A stretch of 43,926 nucleotides of DNA from positions 1 to 43,926 of the forward strand of contig CAZZEX010000036.1 of assembly GCA_964653285.1 (NCBI GenBank), in the 5' to 3' direction. The notes beneath the pieces were generated by a model that was given only the letters and a program-made list of their open reading frames with translations, ran no database searches and was not told where the DNA came from. This document shows positions 1-8,646 of the stretch, one piece after another; within the stretch, counting starts at the first letter, position 1, and every line of letters begins with the position of its first letter. The translations under genes were made by a program, and so were the position numbers. This DNA is from CAZZEX01 sp964653285. GTDB taxonomy: Bacteria > Chloroflexota > Anaerolineae > B4-G1.

Positions 1-97
1 GGGGGTGCGTGTGCCGCTGCGCCCCCCCCGCGCCCCCCCTGCGCCCCCCCCCCCCCCCCCCCCGCGGGGGGGGGGGGGGGGGGGGGCGCCCCCCGCG
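1..97. repeat. G/C homopolymer tract at the window edge, probable assembly artefact
   Basis: Runs of C followed by runs of G dominate these bases, with no codon structure, and the tract runs straight into good trmD coding sequence at about position 98. A real trmD would encode its first ~80 residues here. Homopolymer tracts like this usually mark a collapsed or mis-polished contig end rather than biology. Confidence 0.7.
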
Positions 98-607
98 GAT
101 GTGCCGATCATCCTCCTGAGTCCTCAAGGGCGGCTCTTTACTCAGGCCGTTGCTGCCGAACTGTCTCGTCACCAGCGCATACTCCTCTTATGCGGGCGGT
201 ACGAGGGGGTGGACGAGCGGGTGCGGCAACACCTGGTGACCGATGAAATCTCCATCGGTGACTACGTGCTCACCGGTGGCGAGTTGGTGGCGATGGTCAT
301 CATTGACGCCGTGACGAGGCTGCTGCCGGGGGTGTTAGGAGACCCCGGCGCTACTTTTGAGGACTCCTATGCCCGCGGGTTGCTGGAGGGGCCACACTAC
401 ACTCGTCCGGCCGTCTTCCGTGGCTGGGAGGTGCCGGAGGTGCTGCGTTCCGGGGACCACGCCGCCATCGCCCGCTGGCGTCGCGAACAGGCCCTGCGTC
501 GCACTCACGAGCGTCGCCCTGATCTCCTGGCGCGGGCTGATTTGACCCCGCAGGATCGGGAGTTCCTGGCACAGTTGGTGGACGAGGCTTCCCCCGAGGG
601 TGATTGA
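98..607 (+). CDS. trmD: tRNA (guanine-N1)-methyltransferase, 3' part (5' end lost)
   Basis: TrmD methylates G37 next to the anticodon in tRNAs reading CUN, CCN and CGG, using S-adenosylmethionine, and so prevents +1 frameshifting. About 169 codons remain of a usual 230-250. The SPOUT trefoil-knot hallmarks are clear: LLCGRYEGVDER, then DEISIGDYVLTGGE and a C-terminal helical part with the HYTRP stretch. Coding becomes recognisable at the DVPIILLSPQGR segment, immediately after the G/C tract, so the N-terminal ~80 residues are missing from this window rather than shown to be mutated. It ends 55 bases before the sigma factor gene. Identification is firm; whether the gene is intact in the organism cannot be judged. 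Confidence 0.9.
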   Translation, partial: DVPIILLSPQGRLFTQAVAAELSRHQRILLLCGRYEGVDERVRQHLVTDEISIGDYVLTGGELVAMVIIDAVTRLLPGVLGDPGATFEDSYARGLLEGPHYTRPAVFRGWEVPEVLRSGDHAAIARWRREQALRRTHERRPDLLARADLTPQDREFLAQLVDEASPEGD

Positions 608-662
608 ACCTTTTGGGGTTTGTAAGAGTATATAGTAATAGGTCGGTGTACCTGGAGGATAT

Positions 663-1250
663 GTGAGCACTCAGTACACAGATGACCAGCTCGTCGTTCG
701 CATTCGAGATGGCGACCTTGAGGCCCTGGGTGAACTGTACAAGAGGTACAAAATTCAGGTTTATCGCACAGCCCTGGCGATCACTCACGACGAGCAGATG
801 GCAGAGGATATTTTGCAAGAGACCTTCCTCCGCGTTTACACCTACGCTGACCGCATTGACGAGGTCCTACCGTTGGGTCCGTGGCTTTACCGTGTCACCG
901 TCAACCTGGCTTATAGTTGGGTCAAGCGGGCCAGACTGTGGTTGAGTTCTATCGAGGGTTTTTTGGAGCGCTTGCTTGTTCCGATGCACCAGCAACCCGA
1001 GCGCCTGGCGGAGGAGGCGGAGCGACAGCGTGTCCTACAATGTGCCATTGACGCTCTGCCGCTGAACCAGCGGGTGGTTGTGGTCCTGCACTACCTGGAG
1101 GGGTTGAACTTGAAGGAGGTCGCCCACGTGATGGGTGTTCCGGAAGGGACGGTCAAATCTCGTCTTTATTACGCCCGTGAGAGTCTGAGGAAAGCCATTC
1201 TGGAGCGGGAGCGCAGGTTGGTGCCCGAGGTGGCCTATGACTTCACGTAG
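663..1250 (+). CDS. ECF-type RNA polymerase sigma factor
   Basis: A 195-residue sigma-70 family protein with the two ECF domains only. Region 2 lies at about residues 20-90 (LGELYKRYKIQVYRTALAIT, then AEDILQETFLRVY) and region 4 at about 130-185 (IDALPLNQRVVVVLHYLEGLNLKEVAHVMGV, then GTVKSRLYYAR, the helix-turn-helix that reads the -35). No sigma 1.1 or region 3 is present. The start is GTG at 663, behind GGAGG at 655-659; an ATG at 661 is in another frame. The next gene overlaps its end by 14 bases, an arrangement typical of a sigma factor with its regulator. It would redirect RNA polymerase to a small stress or envelope regulon; the signal is not visible from sequence. Confidence 0.9.
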   Translation: MSTQYTDDQLVVRIRDGDLEALGELYKRYKIQVYRTALAITHDEQMAEDILQETFLRVYTYADRIDEVLPLGPWLYRVTVNLAYSWVKRARLWLSSIEGFLERLLVPMHQQPERLAEEAERQRVLQCAIDALPLNQRVVVVLHYLEGLNLKEVAHVMGVPEGTVKSRLYYARESLRKAILERERRLVPEVAYDFT

Positions 1251-1584
1251 AGGTGTGTTTGAAGGGCGTTCCGCAGACGAACTGGACAGGGTCATTCGGT
1301 GGGCGCTGCGGGAAAGGGTGGCCGGGGCCAGCCCCTCGCCGGACGTGTGGGAGCGGATCAAGGCGCGCGTGGAGCACTGGGCCATGTTGAAGCGGACGGG
1401 GGAGGACACCGGCCTATTCCTGGCGTTCCTGAGAGCCGTGGCTGCCTGGCTATCAGCGGACGTGCTCCAGCCGGTGTTTGTGACGCAGCCTGCACACCGA
1501 GATAGGGCCATGACGTGGGGGTACGATCTGGGCTGGGCACGGATCCTGGATCAACACCACATAGCGATGCGGCTGGTGTCCTAG
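1237..1584 (+). CDS. Short protein of unknown function coupled to the ECF sigma factor
   Basis: A 115-residue open frame starting at an ATG inside the end of the sigma gene (14-base overlap), which suggests translational coupling. I do not recognise the family. It contains a charged amphipathic N-terminal helix region (DELDRVIRWALRERV, then SPDVWERIKARVE) of the kind seen in small sigma-associated proteins. There is no clear membrane span and no ZAS-type HxxxCxxC zinc motif, so a classical anti-sigma assignment is not supported. The C-terminal third is low in recognisable pattern. Position suggests a regulator or partner of the sigma factor, but that is inference only. Confidence 0.55.
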   Translation: MTSRRGVFEGRSADELDRVIRWALRERVAGASPSPDVWERIKARVEHWAMLKRTGEDTGLFLAFLRAVAAWLSADVLQPVFVTQPAHRDRAMTWGYDLGWARILDQHHIAMRLVS

Positions 1585-1594
1585 CCCGGCCGAG

Positions 1595-1622
1595 TTGCAA
1601 TTTCAAAGGAAATGCGTATAAT
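1595..1622 (+). promoter_or_regulatory. Sigma-70-type promoter for the peptide transporter operon
   Basis: TTGCAA at 1595-1600 and a perfect TATAAT at 1617-1622 are separated by 16 bases. It lies in the gap after the sigma-linked gene and 60 bases before the first transporter ATPase, so it is the likely start of the whole importer operon. Confidence 0.7.
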
Positions 1623-1682
1623 CATTTTGTCTGATTTCCAGGTCGGGCAATCTGGGATCGCATCTAGTTCTCAAGGAGCATT

Positions 1683-2696
1683 ATGTCTGCCTACGAAGCA
1701 CAGCCCGTGTCAGAGCATCTGCTCGGAGTGGAAAACCTCACCACGCACTTCTACACCGAGGAAGGCGTCGTCTACGCCGTCAACGGGATCTCATACACCC
1801 TGGATGAGGGAGATACTCTGGGCGTGGTGGGTGAGAGTGGTTGCGGCAAGAGCGTCCATGCGCTTTCTATCATGCGCCTGATTCCCATCCCCCCGGGCAA
1901 AATCGAGACGGGCGAGGTGATCTTCCGCGGTCGTGACCTTCTTAAGTTTAGCGATGACGAGATGCGTCACGTGCGCGGGGCTCAGATTGCCATGATTTTT
2001 CAGGATCCCATGACTTCATTTAACCCCGTCCTTACCATCGGCTTTCAGATTATGGAAGCCCTGAAACTGCACCAGGGCATGAGTGGCAAGGAGGCCCGGG
2101 AGCGGGCGGCAGAATTGCTGGCCATGGTGGGTATCCCCGAGGCGTCTCAGCGGTTGGACGATTACCCGCACCAGTTCTCCGGCGGCATGCGGCAACGTGC
2201 TATGATCGCGATGGCGCTTTCCTGCAATCCATCAATTCTTATCGCAGATGAGCCGACGACCTCACTGGATGTGACCATCCAGGCCCAGATTATTGACCTG
2301 GTCAAGCGGCTGCGCGATAAACTGGGGATGGCTGTCATCTGGATCACCCACGACCTGGGCGTTGTCGCTGGACTGACCCGGCGGGTCAACGTGATGTATG
2401 CGGGGAGCATCGTTGAGTCTGGCCCCGTGAAGGAGATTTACGGCAACTCTCATCATCCCTACACGGTCGGATTGATGGGCTCGTTGCCGCGTCCGGATGA
2501 ACCGCCGGGCACTAAGCTTTTCTCCGTCCGAGGCGAACCTCCTGACCTGCTTGGCCTGCCGGAGGGTTGCCCCTTTGCTCCCCGTTGTGATTACGTCATC
2601 GAACGCTGCCACCACGAGGCACCCTCTCTGGAGCCGACGGAGCCCGGGCACTGGGTCGCATGCTGGGAGAAAGAGAAGGTGAGGAAGCCACAATGA
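1683..2696 (+). CDS. oppD: Oligopeptide/dipeptide ABC transporter ATPase, OppD/DppD type
   Basis: One of two cytoplasmic ATPases that power import through the paired permeases encoded downstream. In 337 residues the ABC elements appear in order: Walker A GESGCGKS (about residue 57), Q-loop MIFQDPMTSFNP, signature FSGGMRQRAMIAMAL, Walker B ILIADEPTTSLD and switch histidine ITHDLGVV. The C-terminal extension has the Cys-rich oligopeptide-transporter motif CPFAPRCDYVIERC, which in this family can hold an iron-sulfur cluster. ATG at 1683 follows AAGGAG at 1674-1679. The stop overlaps the next ATPase start (ATGA). Substrate (peptides, nickel or sugars) cannot be fixed from the ATPase, so the symbol is by family. 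Confidence 0.9.
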   Translation: MSAYEAQPVSEHLLGVENLTTHFYTEEGVVYAVNGISYTLDEGDTLGVVGESGCGKSVHALSIMRLIPIPPGKIETGEVIFRGRDLLKFSDDEMRHVRGAQIAMIFQDPMTSFNPVLTIGFQIMEALKLHQGMSGKEARERAAELLAMVGIPEASQRLDDYPHQFSGGMRQRAMIAMALSCNPSILIADEPTTSLDVTIQAQIIDLVKRLRDKLGMAVIWITHDLGVVAGLTRRVNVMYAGSIVESGPVKEIYGNSHHPYTVGLMGSLPRPDEPPGTKLFSVRGEPPDLLGLPEGCPFAPRCDYVIERCHHEAPSLEPTEPGHWVACWEKEKVRKPQ

Positions 2697-3691
2697 CAGC
2701 CCAAAAGGAAGTCCTTCTGCGCGTTGAGAATTTAAAGAAGTATTTCCCCATCCGGCGGGGTGTCTTCCAGCGCCACGTGGGAGACGTGAAAGCGGTAGAT
2801 GGCGTGAGTTTTGACGTTTACCGGGGCGAGACACTGGGGTTGGTCGGTGAGAGTGGGTGCGGCAAGACGACCACCGGCCGCACCATCATCCGGCTTTACG
2901 AGCCCACCGCTGGACATGTGCACTTCGAGGGTGTGGATCTGGCATGTCTCAAGGGGGGGCAACTGCGTCAGATGCGGCGCAGGATACAGATGGTCTTTCA
3001 GGATCCTTATGCCTCGCTAAGCCCACGCATGAGCGTCCTGGGCATCGTCGGCGAGCCGTTGGAGGTGCATCACGTCGCTGCCGGTGCAGCGAAGAAGGAA
3101 CGGGTGGCAGAGTTACTTGAACTGGTTGGGTTGGACCCTGCTTTTATGAGCCGTTATCCTCACGAGTTCTCCGGTGGACAGCGGCAGCGCATCGGCCTGG
3201 CCCGTTCGCTGGCGTTGAACCCCGATCTGATCGTCTGCGATGAGCCTATCTCCTCGCTCGACGTCTCAATCCAGGCGCAGGTGGTCAACCTGCTAGAGGA
3301 GCTGCAGGAGAAACTGGGGCTCACGTATCTTTTTATCGCCCACGACCTGAGCATGGTGCGTCACATCAGTAGACGAGTGGCGGTGATGTACCTGGGCAAG
3401 ATCGTGGAACTGACCAGCCGGGACACGCTGTACAGCAATCCCTTGCATCCGTATACGCAGGCGCTCCTCTCGGCAGTGCCCATACCTGACCCGTTCATTG
3501 AGGAGAAGCGGCAGCGCATTATTCTGAAGGGCGACGTGCCCAGCCCGGTCAATCCACCCCAGGGCTGTAACTTCAACACTCGCTGCCCGGTGGCGATAGA
3601 TACCTGTCTTGAGGTGGAACCGGAGTTCATTGAGGTCGAGCCAGGGCACTTTTGTGCCTGCCACCTGGTGCAGTCAGCCGTTAGCAGTTAG
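2693..3691 (+). CDS. oppF: Oligopeptide/dipeptide ABC transporter ATPase, OppF/DppF type
   Basis: The partner ATPase, 332 residues. It has Walker A GESGCGKTTTG, Q-loop MVFQDPYASLSPRM, signature FSGGQRQRIGLARSL, Walker B LIVCDEPISSLD and the switch histidine in FIAHDLSMV. The C-terminal OppF extension with CNFNTRCPVAIDTC again gives a possible Cys cluster. I chose ATG 2693 because it forms an ATGA overlap with the previous stop; an in-frame GTG-type start upstream would add 11 residues of poor quality inside oppD. The heterodimer with the upstream ATPase is normal for this transporter class. Confidence 0.9.
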   Translation: MTAQKEVLLRVENLKKYFPIRRGVFQRHVGDVKAVDGVSFDVYRGETLGLVGESGCGKTTTGRTIIRLYEPTAGHVHFEGVDLACLKGGQLRQMRRRIQMVFQDPYASLSPRMSVLGIVGEPLEVHHVAAGAAKKERVAELLELVGLDPAFMSRYPHEFSGGQRQRIGLARSLALNPDLIVCDEPISSLDVSIQAQVVNLLEELQEKLGLTYLFIAHDLSMVRHISRRVAVMYLGKIVELTSRDTLYSNPLHPYTQALLSAVPIPDPFIEEKRQRIILKGDVPSPVNPPQGCNFNTRCPVAIDTCLEVEPEFIEVEPGHFCACHLVQSAVSS

Positions 3692-3816
3692 CAATCAGCA
3701 GTTAGCGGCAAGAAAGGAGGTGATGCGAAGGGGGAAACGTCATACTCCGGCAGGGAAATCCTGCCTAGAGACTTCGTCGTAAGTGGCTAACCTTTAGTTA
3801 AAGTAAGGAGGAGAAA

Positions 3817-5874
3817 ATGCTTAGCAAGAAGTGGTCTGTTTTGGTGGCCGCGTTGGTGATCGGAAGCATGCTGCTGGCGGCTTGCGCTCAGCCAGTGGTG
3901 GAGACAGTGGTGGTCACCCAGGTGGTGGAGAAGGCAGGTGAGACCATAGTAGAGGAAGTGGTCGTCACCGCCACGCCGGAGCCGGAGCCGACCGAGCCGC
4001 CGTTGGCCAAGATTGCTCCCGAGTTCAAGAACCCCGACACGTACATGGTCGTCAGTGGCGCAGGCGAGCCCGAGACGCTGGACCCAGCCTGGACCTACGA
4101 GACTGCCGGCTCAGCGGTGGAGAACAACATCTACGAGGCCCTGGTCTGGTTCGACAAGGGCCGCACTGACGCTTTTGTGCCGGCGCTAGCCACCGACTGG
4201 GAGGTCAATGAGGCTGGCGACGTGTGGACCTTCAAGGTCCGTGAGGGCGTCACGTTCCACAAAGGTGGCACGCTGGAGCCTCACGACGTGGCCTACTCGA
4301 TCCAGCGGGGTCTGCTGCAGGACCGGATTGACGGCCCGCATTGGATGACGCTGGAGGCCTTCTTTGGCCTGTATACCATCGAAGACCTGGCCATGTCCAT
4401 CTCGGGCGTCGAGTCGTTTGAAGAGGTCTCCGATGCCGATCTGGTCGCCACGTGCGAGATGGTGAAAGATGCCATCGTGGCCGACGACGAGGCCGGCACC
4501 GTGACCTGGAACCTGTACGCGCCGACGCCGTGGTTCCTGTCCATGCTGGCCAACTCGTTCATGGGCGCGGTGGTGGATATGGAGTGGATGGTGGAGAACG
4601 GTGCCTGGGATGGCTCGTGCGACAACTGGGTCCAGTGGCACGACCCAGCGGCCGAGGACACCATCCTCTTCAACGAAGCCAACGGCACTGGCCCCTACAT
4701 GTTGGACCACTGGACGCCGGGTGAGGAGATCGTGCTGGTGGCCAATGAGAACTACTGGAACACCGAGCCGATGTGGGAAGGGGGTCCCAGCGGCCCGGCC
4801 AGCATCAAGCGCGTGGTCATCAAGAACATCAACGAGTGGGGCACCCGCCTGGCCATGTTCGAGGCTGGCGACGCCGACTGGATCTACGTCCCGCCCCAGT
4901 ACCGCCCACAACTGGAGCCGTACTATAAGGCGATCTGTTACACCGACGGCAGTTGCGAGGAGGGCAACCCCGATGGCTACATCCAGGTCTTCCGTGACCT
5001 GCCCCGGCCGGTAATGACGCCCGCGCAGTTCAACTGGCAGATCAGCGCTGAGGGTGGCAACCCCTTCGTCGGCAGCGGCGAACTGGACGGCAACGGCATC
5101 CCGCCCAACTTCTTCATGGACGAGCACGTCCGCAAAGCCTTCAACTACTGCTTCGACTTTGACACCATGATCGTGGATGCGCTGAACGGCGAGGGCATCC
5201 AGGCCCAGGGCCCGATCATCGCCGGCATGATGGGCTACCGCGAGGGCGAAGACCCGCTCTACCACTACGACCTGGCCAAGTGCGAGGAGGAGTTCAAACT
5301 GGCCGACGTGGATGGGGACGGCATCCCCGCTGGCGAGGACGACGATGACGTCTGGAGCCAGGGCTTCTACATGCAGTTGGCCTACAACACCGGCAACGAC
5401 ACCCGCCGCCTGGCTTCGGAGATCCTCAAGGCCGGCGTCGAGTCGGCCAACCCCAACTTTAACGTCTCCGTCGTCGGTATGCCGTGGCCGGTGCTGCTCA
5501 ACAGCCGGCGCGCGCAAAAGTTGCCCATCTACGTCGGTGGCTGGCTGGAGGACTTCCACGACCCGCACAACTGGGTGCATCCTTTCCTGCACTCCCAGGG
5601 GGCCTACGGCCGTGTGATCAACATGCCGGAGGAGGAGGCTGCTGAATTCGACACGCTGATCGAGCAGGCTGCCTCTCTCACGACGGCTGACGAGCGCCGC
5701 CCCATCTACGAGGAGATTCAGCTCAAGGCGCAGGAAGACGCCGTCGTCATCTGGTTGTACCAGGAGGTTGGGCGCGCCCACCTGCAAGAGTGGATCAAGG
5801 GCTTTTACTTCAACCCGGCCTACTCGGCGACGGTCTACTCGTGGGTCTACGCGCTGTCCAAGGAAGCGCCCTAG
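3817..5874 (+). CDS. Peptide-binding lipoprotein of the ABC importer (family 5 solute-binding protein)
   Basis: A 685-residue extracytoplasmic binding protein. The signal peptide ends in lipobox LLAAC (Cys about residue 23), so the mature protein is lipid-anchored. A Val/Thr/Glu-rich tether (residues ~25-65, VVVTQVVEK then VVVTATPEPEP) precedes the globular SBP_bac_5 fold (PETLDPAWTYETAGSAVENNIYEALV onward). It is longer than the usual ~530-600, with extra loops rich in Asp/Gly such as DVDGDGIPAGEDDDD near residue 500, possibly calcium-binding. AAGGAGGAG precedes the ATG. The 125-base spacer upstream holds short TTAGCAGTTAGC-type tandem sequence and a 6-bp hairpin (3749-3765) but no convincing promoter. 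It should deliver peptides to the two permeases downstream. Confidence 0.9.
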   Translation: MLSKKWSVLVAALVIGSMLLAACAQPVVETVVVTQVVEKAGETIVEEVVVTATPEPEPTEPPLAKIAPEFKNPDTYMVVSGAGEPETLDPAWTYETAGSAVENNIYEALVWFDKGRTDAFVPALATDWEVNEAGDVWTFKVREGVTFHKGGTLEPHDVAYSIQRGLLQDRIDGPHWMTLEAFFGLYTIEDLAMSISGVESFEEVSDADLVATCEMVKDAIVADDEAGTVTWNLYAPTPWFLSMLANSFMGAVVDMEWMVENGAWDGSCDNWVQWHDPAAEDTILFNEANGTGPYMLDHWTPGEEIVLVANENYWNTEPMWEGGPSGPASIKRVVIKNINEWGTRLAMFEAGDADWIYVPPQYRPQLEPYYKAICYTDGSCEEGNPDGYIQVFRDLPRPVMTPAQFNWQISAEGGNPFVGSGELDGNGIPPNFFMDEHVRKAFNYCFDFDTMIVDALNGEGIQAQGPIIAGMMGYREGEDPLYHYDLAKCEEEFKLADVDGDGIPAGEDDDDVWSQGFYMQLAYNTGNDTRRLASEILKAGVESANPNFNVSVVGMPWPVLLNSRRAQKLPIYVGGWLEDFHDPHNWVHPFLHSQGAYGRVINMPEEEAAEFDTLIEQAASLTTADERRPIYEEIQLKAQEDAVVIWLYQEVGRAHLQEWIKGFYFNPAYSATVYSWVYALSKEAP

Positions 5875-5900
5875 AGTTGTGATCCCATTCGCGTGGGAAG

Positions 5901-5932
5901 ACTGGGAGCCGGACTGTGCTCCGGCTCCCAGT
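5901..5932 (+). promoter_or_regulatory. Intercistronic 13-bp perfect hairpin
   Basis: Bases 5901-5913 pair perfectly with 5920-5932 around a 6-base loop, directly after the binding-protein stop. No U-run follows. Such hairpins in binding-protein operons commonly stabilise the upstream mRNA and lower permease expression, so partial termination or mRNA protection is the likely role. Confidence 0.7.
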
Positions 5933-6025
5933 TCCCTGAAAATCTAACCCTGCCCACCGTTCGGCTGCGTTCACGGCACAGCCTGTGCAAGGACGGGAGT
6001 GGGCGTACGAAGGAGGTCGTCATTT

Positions 6026-7090
6026 ATGCTCGCCTATATCATCCGCCGATTACTGATCTTGCCGATCCTGATCGTCGGTGTGACGATGCTCATATTTGCG
6101 ATGCTCTCTCTGCTCACCCCCTACGAGCGAGCGTCGTTGTACGTTCAAGACATCCCCAAGCGCCAGGGAGCGATTGAAGGCATCATCGAGAAGTACGGGC
6201 TCGACGACCCGATCCCTGTTCAGTACTGGTACTGGATGGTGGGGCGCGAGGACGAAGCGACTGGCGAGATCAAGGGGGGCATCCTGCGTGGGGACCTGGG
6301 ATTTTCTAAGGTGGGCAAGAGTTCAGTGGTGGAGGTCATTGGCCGGCGTCTACCTGCCACAGCCGAGTTGGCGCTGTGGGCTATCGTACCGATGGTCGGC
6401 ATCGGCGTCTGGCTGGGGGTGTTGTCGGCGGCCCATCACAACAAGCTCATAGACCAGGTTCTGCGTGTGTTCAGCATCGTCGGCTGGTCCATCCCCACCT
6501 TTGTCTTTGGTCTGCTCGTACTGATGATCTTTTACGCCAGGTTGGGCTGGTTTCCCCCAGAGCGGCTGTCGGACTGGTCAATGCGGATCGTCCAGTCCGA
6601 CGCTTTCACTCGATACACGCAGCTGAACACCATAGACGCCTTGCTGAATCTGCGCTTTGATATTTTCTTGGACGCGCTCAAGCACCTGGTGCTGCCGGTC
6701 ACGACGTTGGCCTATCTGAACTGGGCTTATATGCTGCGCGTCACGCGCTCGTCCATGCTGGATACACTGCGCCAGGATTACATAACCACGGCTCGCGCCA
6801 AAGGGCTGGCCGAACGGGTGGTGATCGGGAAACATGCTCTGTCCAACGCACTGATTCCGATCGTTACCATCGGCGGCTTGATCTTGATCGGCCTGCTCAA
6901 CGGGGTGGTGATCACCGAGACGGTCTTTAACTATCCAGGGATGGGCTCTTTCCTGGCCAAGGCGGCTCTATCTCTGGACGTCGTTTCGGTTCTCGGTGTT
7001 ACGCTTTTCAGCAGCATCGTCCTGGTGGGCGGTAACCTGCTTGTGGACGTGCTCTATGGGTTCATTGACCCCCGGATACGCTTGCAGTGA
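6026..7090 (+). CDS. oppB: Peptide ABC transporter permease, OppB/DppB type
   Basis: An integral membrane permease of 354 residues. The N-terminal helix is typical (MLAYIIRRLLILPILIVGVTM), followed by a large external segment and the BPD_transp_1 domain with about five further helices. The EAA cytoplasmic loop that docks the ATPase is visible as TARAKGLAERVVIGKHALSNALIP. ATG 6026 was chosen because AGGAGG lies at 6011-6016; an in-frame start 27 bases upstream would place extra basic residues before the helix. An insertion of about 30 residues after helix 1 (DEATGEIKGGILRGDLG) is compatible with the family. It pairs with the next permease to form the channel. Confidence 0.9.
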   Translation: MLAYIIRRLLILPILIVGVTMLIFAMLSLLTPYERASLYVQDIPKRQGAIEGIIEKYGLDDPIPVQYWYWMVGREDEATGEIKGGILRGDLGFSKVGKSSVVEVIGRRLPATAELALWAIVPMVGIGVWLGVLSAAHHNKLIDQVLRVFSIVGWSIPTFVFGLLVLMIFYARLGWFPPERLSDWSMRIVQSDAFTRYTQLNTIDALLNLRFDIFLDALKHLVLPVTTLAYLNWAYMLRVTRSSMLDTLRQDYITTARAKGLAERVVIGKHALSNALIPIVTIGGLILIGLLNGVVITETVFNYPGMGSFLAKAALSLDVVSVLGVTLFSSIVLVGGNLLVDVLYGFIDPRIRLQ

Positions 7091-7145
7091 GAAAATCAGT
7101 AACTGGGCGGACGGGGGGCCAAAACTTTAGAGGTGATGCGTTACG

Positions 7146-8126
7146 ATGAAAGTTGTCAAAAGACTGTTGACCAACCCGACTTCTCTGGCCGGAATTCTGT
7201 TGCTGCTTGCCTTTGTCATCATGGCTGTTACCGCTTCGTGGATTGCGCCGCCGCCGGAGAACGCGCGCGATCCATACATGATTCCGCGTGATGGGTTCAG
7301 CACGGAGCCCCAAGCTCCCAACGAAAAACACCCCTTCGGCACGACGGAGGGGCAATATGATATCTACTACGGCGTGATATGGGGCACGCGCACAGCATTT
7401 CGCGTTGGCGTGGTGATCACTATCTTTACGGCGATCATCGGCCTGTCTATCGGATCTCTTTCTGCCTACTACGGGGGGGAGATCGACGAAGTGCTCATGC
7501 GAATTACGGAGGTCTTTCAGGCTTTTCCCTTCCTGCTGGCTGCTATCACCTTGACCGCGGTGTTGCAGACGATCTATGGGCGGGGAGAGGCTGGCCCTCT
7601 GATGTTTTTGGCCAAGGTTTTGGCTCTTGTTACCTTTGGACAAAGCCCCGCTGAGCCGGTTGATCCCGTTCAACTGCAGCTCCTCACTGGGATGTTGGCT
7701 ATCATCTTCTTTGGTTGGATGACCTATGCCCGTGTGATCCGGGGCAACATCCTGGCGGTCAAAGAGTTCGAGTATGCGTTGGCGGCGCGTACCATCGGCG
7801 CTGGCGACCTGCGCATTCTGTTCCGCCACCTGTTGCCCAACGCTGTGTTCCCGGTGCTGGTCATCGCCTCGATGAACATCGGTTCCTACGTGTTGACCTT
7901 TGCGGCCCTGAGCTTCCTGGGCCTGGGTGCACAGAGGGGATACGCCGACTGGGGCCAGATGATCAATTTCGCACGGAGCTGGATCCCATCGCTGGCGGAC
8001 CATTGGTACATCGTGGTCTATCCGGGCCTGGCCATTGTGCTGTTCGTGTTGTCCTGGAACCTGGTGGGCGATGTCCTGCGCGACATCTTGGATCCGCGCA
8101 TGCGCGGGACGCGTGGGGCGGTGTGA
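7146..8126 (+). CDS. oppC: Peptide ABC transporter permease, OppC/DppC type
   Basis: The second permease, 326 residues. An N-terminal helix (LAGILLLLAFVIMAVTASWI) comes before a periplasmic region ending HPFGTTEGQYDIYYGVIWGTR, the usual OppC landmark (HPFGTD in most members). The BPD_transp_1 core follows, with the EAA loop ALAARTIGAGDLRILFRHLLPNA. GAGGTGA about 9 bases before the ATG serves as ribosome site. It closes the importer operon, with a strong hairpin 70 bases downstream. Confidence 0.9.
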   Translation: MKVVKRLLTNPTSLAGILLLLAFVIMAVTASWIAPPPENARDPYMIPRDGFSTEPQAPNEKHPFGTTEGQYDIYYGVIWGTRTAFRVGVVITIFTAIIGLSIGSLSAYYGGEIDEVLMRITEVFQAFPFLLAAITLTAVLQTIYGRGEAGPLMFLAKVLALVTFGQSPAEPVDPVQLQLLTGMLAIIFFGWMTYARVIRGNILAVKEFEYALAARTIGAGDLRILFRHLLPNAVFPVLVIASMNIGSYVLTFAALSFLGLGAQRGYADWGQMINFARSWIPSLADHWYIVVYPGLAIVLFVLSWNLVGDVLRDILDPRMRGTRGAV

Positions 8127-8194
8127 CGTCCTGGCCGGCGGGATTGGCCCCGGCTTTCGTGTGTGTTTCCAGTCAATTCTACATACAGACCAAC

Positions 8195-8223
8195 GGGTGG
8201 CAGTGTAAATATACCGCCACCCA
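8195..8223 (+). terminator. Hairpin at the end of the importer operon
   Basis: GGGTGGC (8195-8201) pairs with GCCACCC (8217-8223), and the intervening GTGTA/TATAC segment can pair further around a small loop. The tract after it (ACTTTACCTCTCT) is only pyrimidine-rich, so intrinsic termination is plausible but not certain. Confidence 0.45.
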
Positions 8224-8273
8224 CTTTACCTCTCTCCCCGCAAACACCCGCAGGCATCCCCGCCCGCCAGCCT

Positions 8274-8301
8274 TTGACAGCCCCTCGAAGTGCGGTAAAC
8301 T
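8274..8301 (+). promoter_or_regulatory. Candidate promoter for the DUF5678-like/protease-like pair
   Basis: A perfect TTGACA (8274-8279) is followed after 16 bases by TAAACT (8296-8301), a 4/6 match to the -10 box. It precedes the two small coupled genes by about 115 bases. Confidence 0.45.
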
Positions 8302-8415
8302 TCGCTCGCAGTGACGTAGAACCTATTCTGGAACGGGCCATAGTTGCCTATAGGCATGATGAAACGGGTTTGAGCAGATAGCCATCGGCGTTAGTGAGAT
8401 GCGAGGGGGTTGACG

Positions 8416-8646
8416 ATGAACAATCAGTTGACGAAAGAGTTGCGCGCCTTTGAGGAGGATCATGTATGGGTCAGTGAACGGCTTGAGTTGTTGCTGAGCC
8501 AGTATGCCGACCAGTGGATCGCTGTCAAGGGCGGTCAGGTCATTGCCAGCGATCCGGAACTGGCGGCGCTTCAGGAGCAGTTGGCTGACCCTGCGCGTAC
8601 GTGCGTCGAATTCGTGACCCGTGAGCCATTGGAGATGATCTTATGA
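8416..8646 (+). CDS. Small DUF5678-like protein
   Basis: A 76-residue protein starting at ATG 8416 after GAGGGGG. The pattern, an N-terminal helix (FEEDHVWVSERLELLLSQY) followed by QWIAVKGGQVIASDPELAALQEQL and a strand with CVEFVTREP, matches DUF5678-type proteins. These often sit next to a retropepsin-like gene in Chloroflexota and cyanobacteria; their function is not established. Its stop overlaps the next start (ATGA at 8643-8646), so the two are probably translated as a unit. Family assignment is from memory of the WIAxxxGxVxASDxxLxxL pattern. Confidence 0.65.
   Translation: MNNQLTKELRAFEEDHVWVSERLELLLSQYADQWIAVKGGQVIASDPELAALQEQLADPARTCVEFVTREPLEMIL

Noticed and set aside
5..97. Proline/glycine-rich N-terminal extension of TrmD
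   Set aside because: It comes only from homopolymer C and G runs and has no counterpart in TrmD.
4186..5787. A 533-codon open frame on the minus strand under the binding-protein gene
   Set aside because: It mirrors a well-identified lipoprotein; its translation is Val/His/Leu-rich with no known domain, typical of antisense shadows in high-GC genes.
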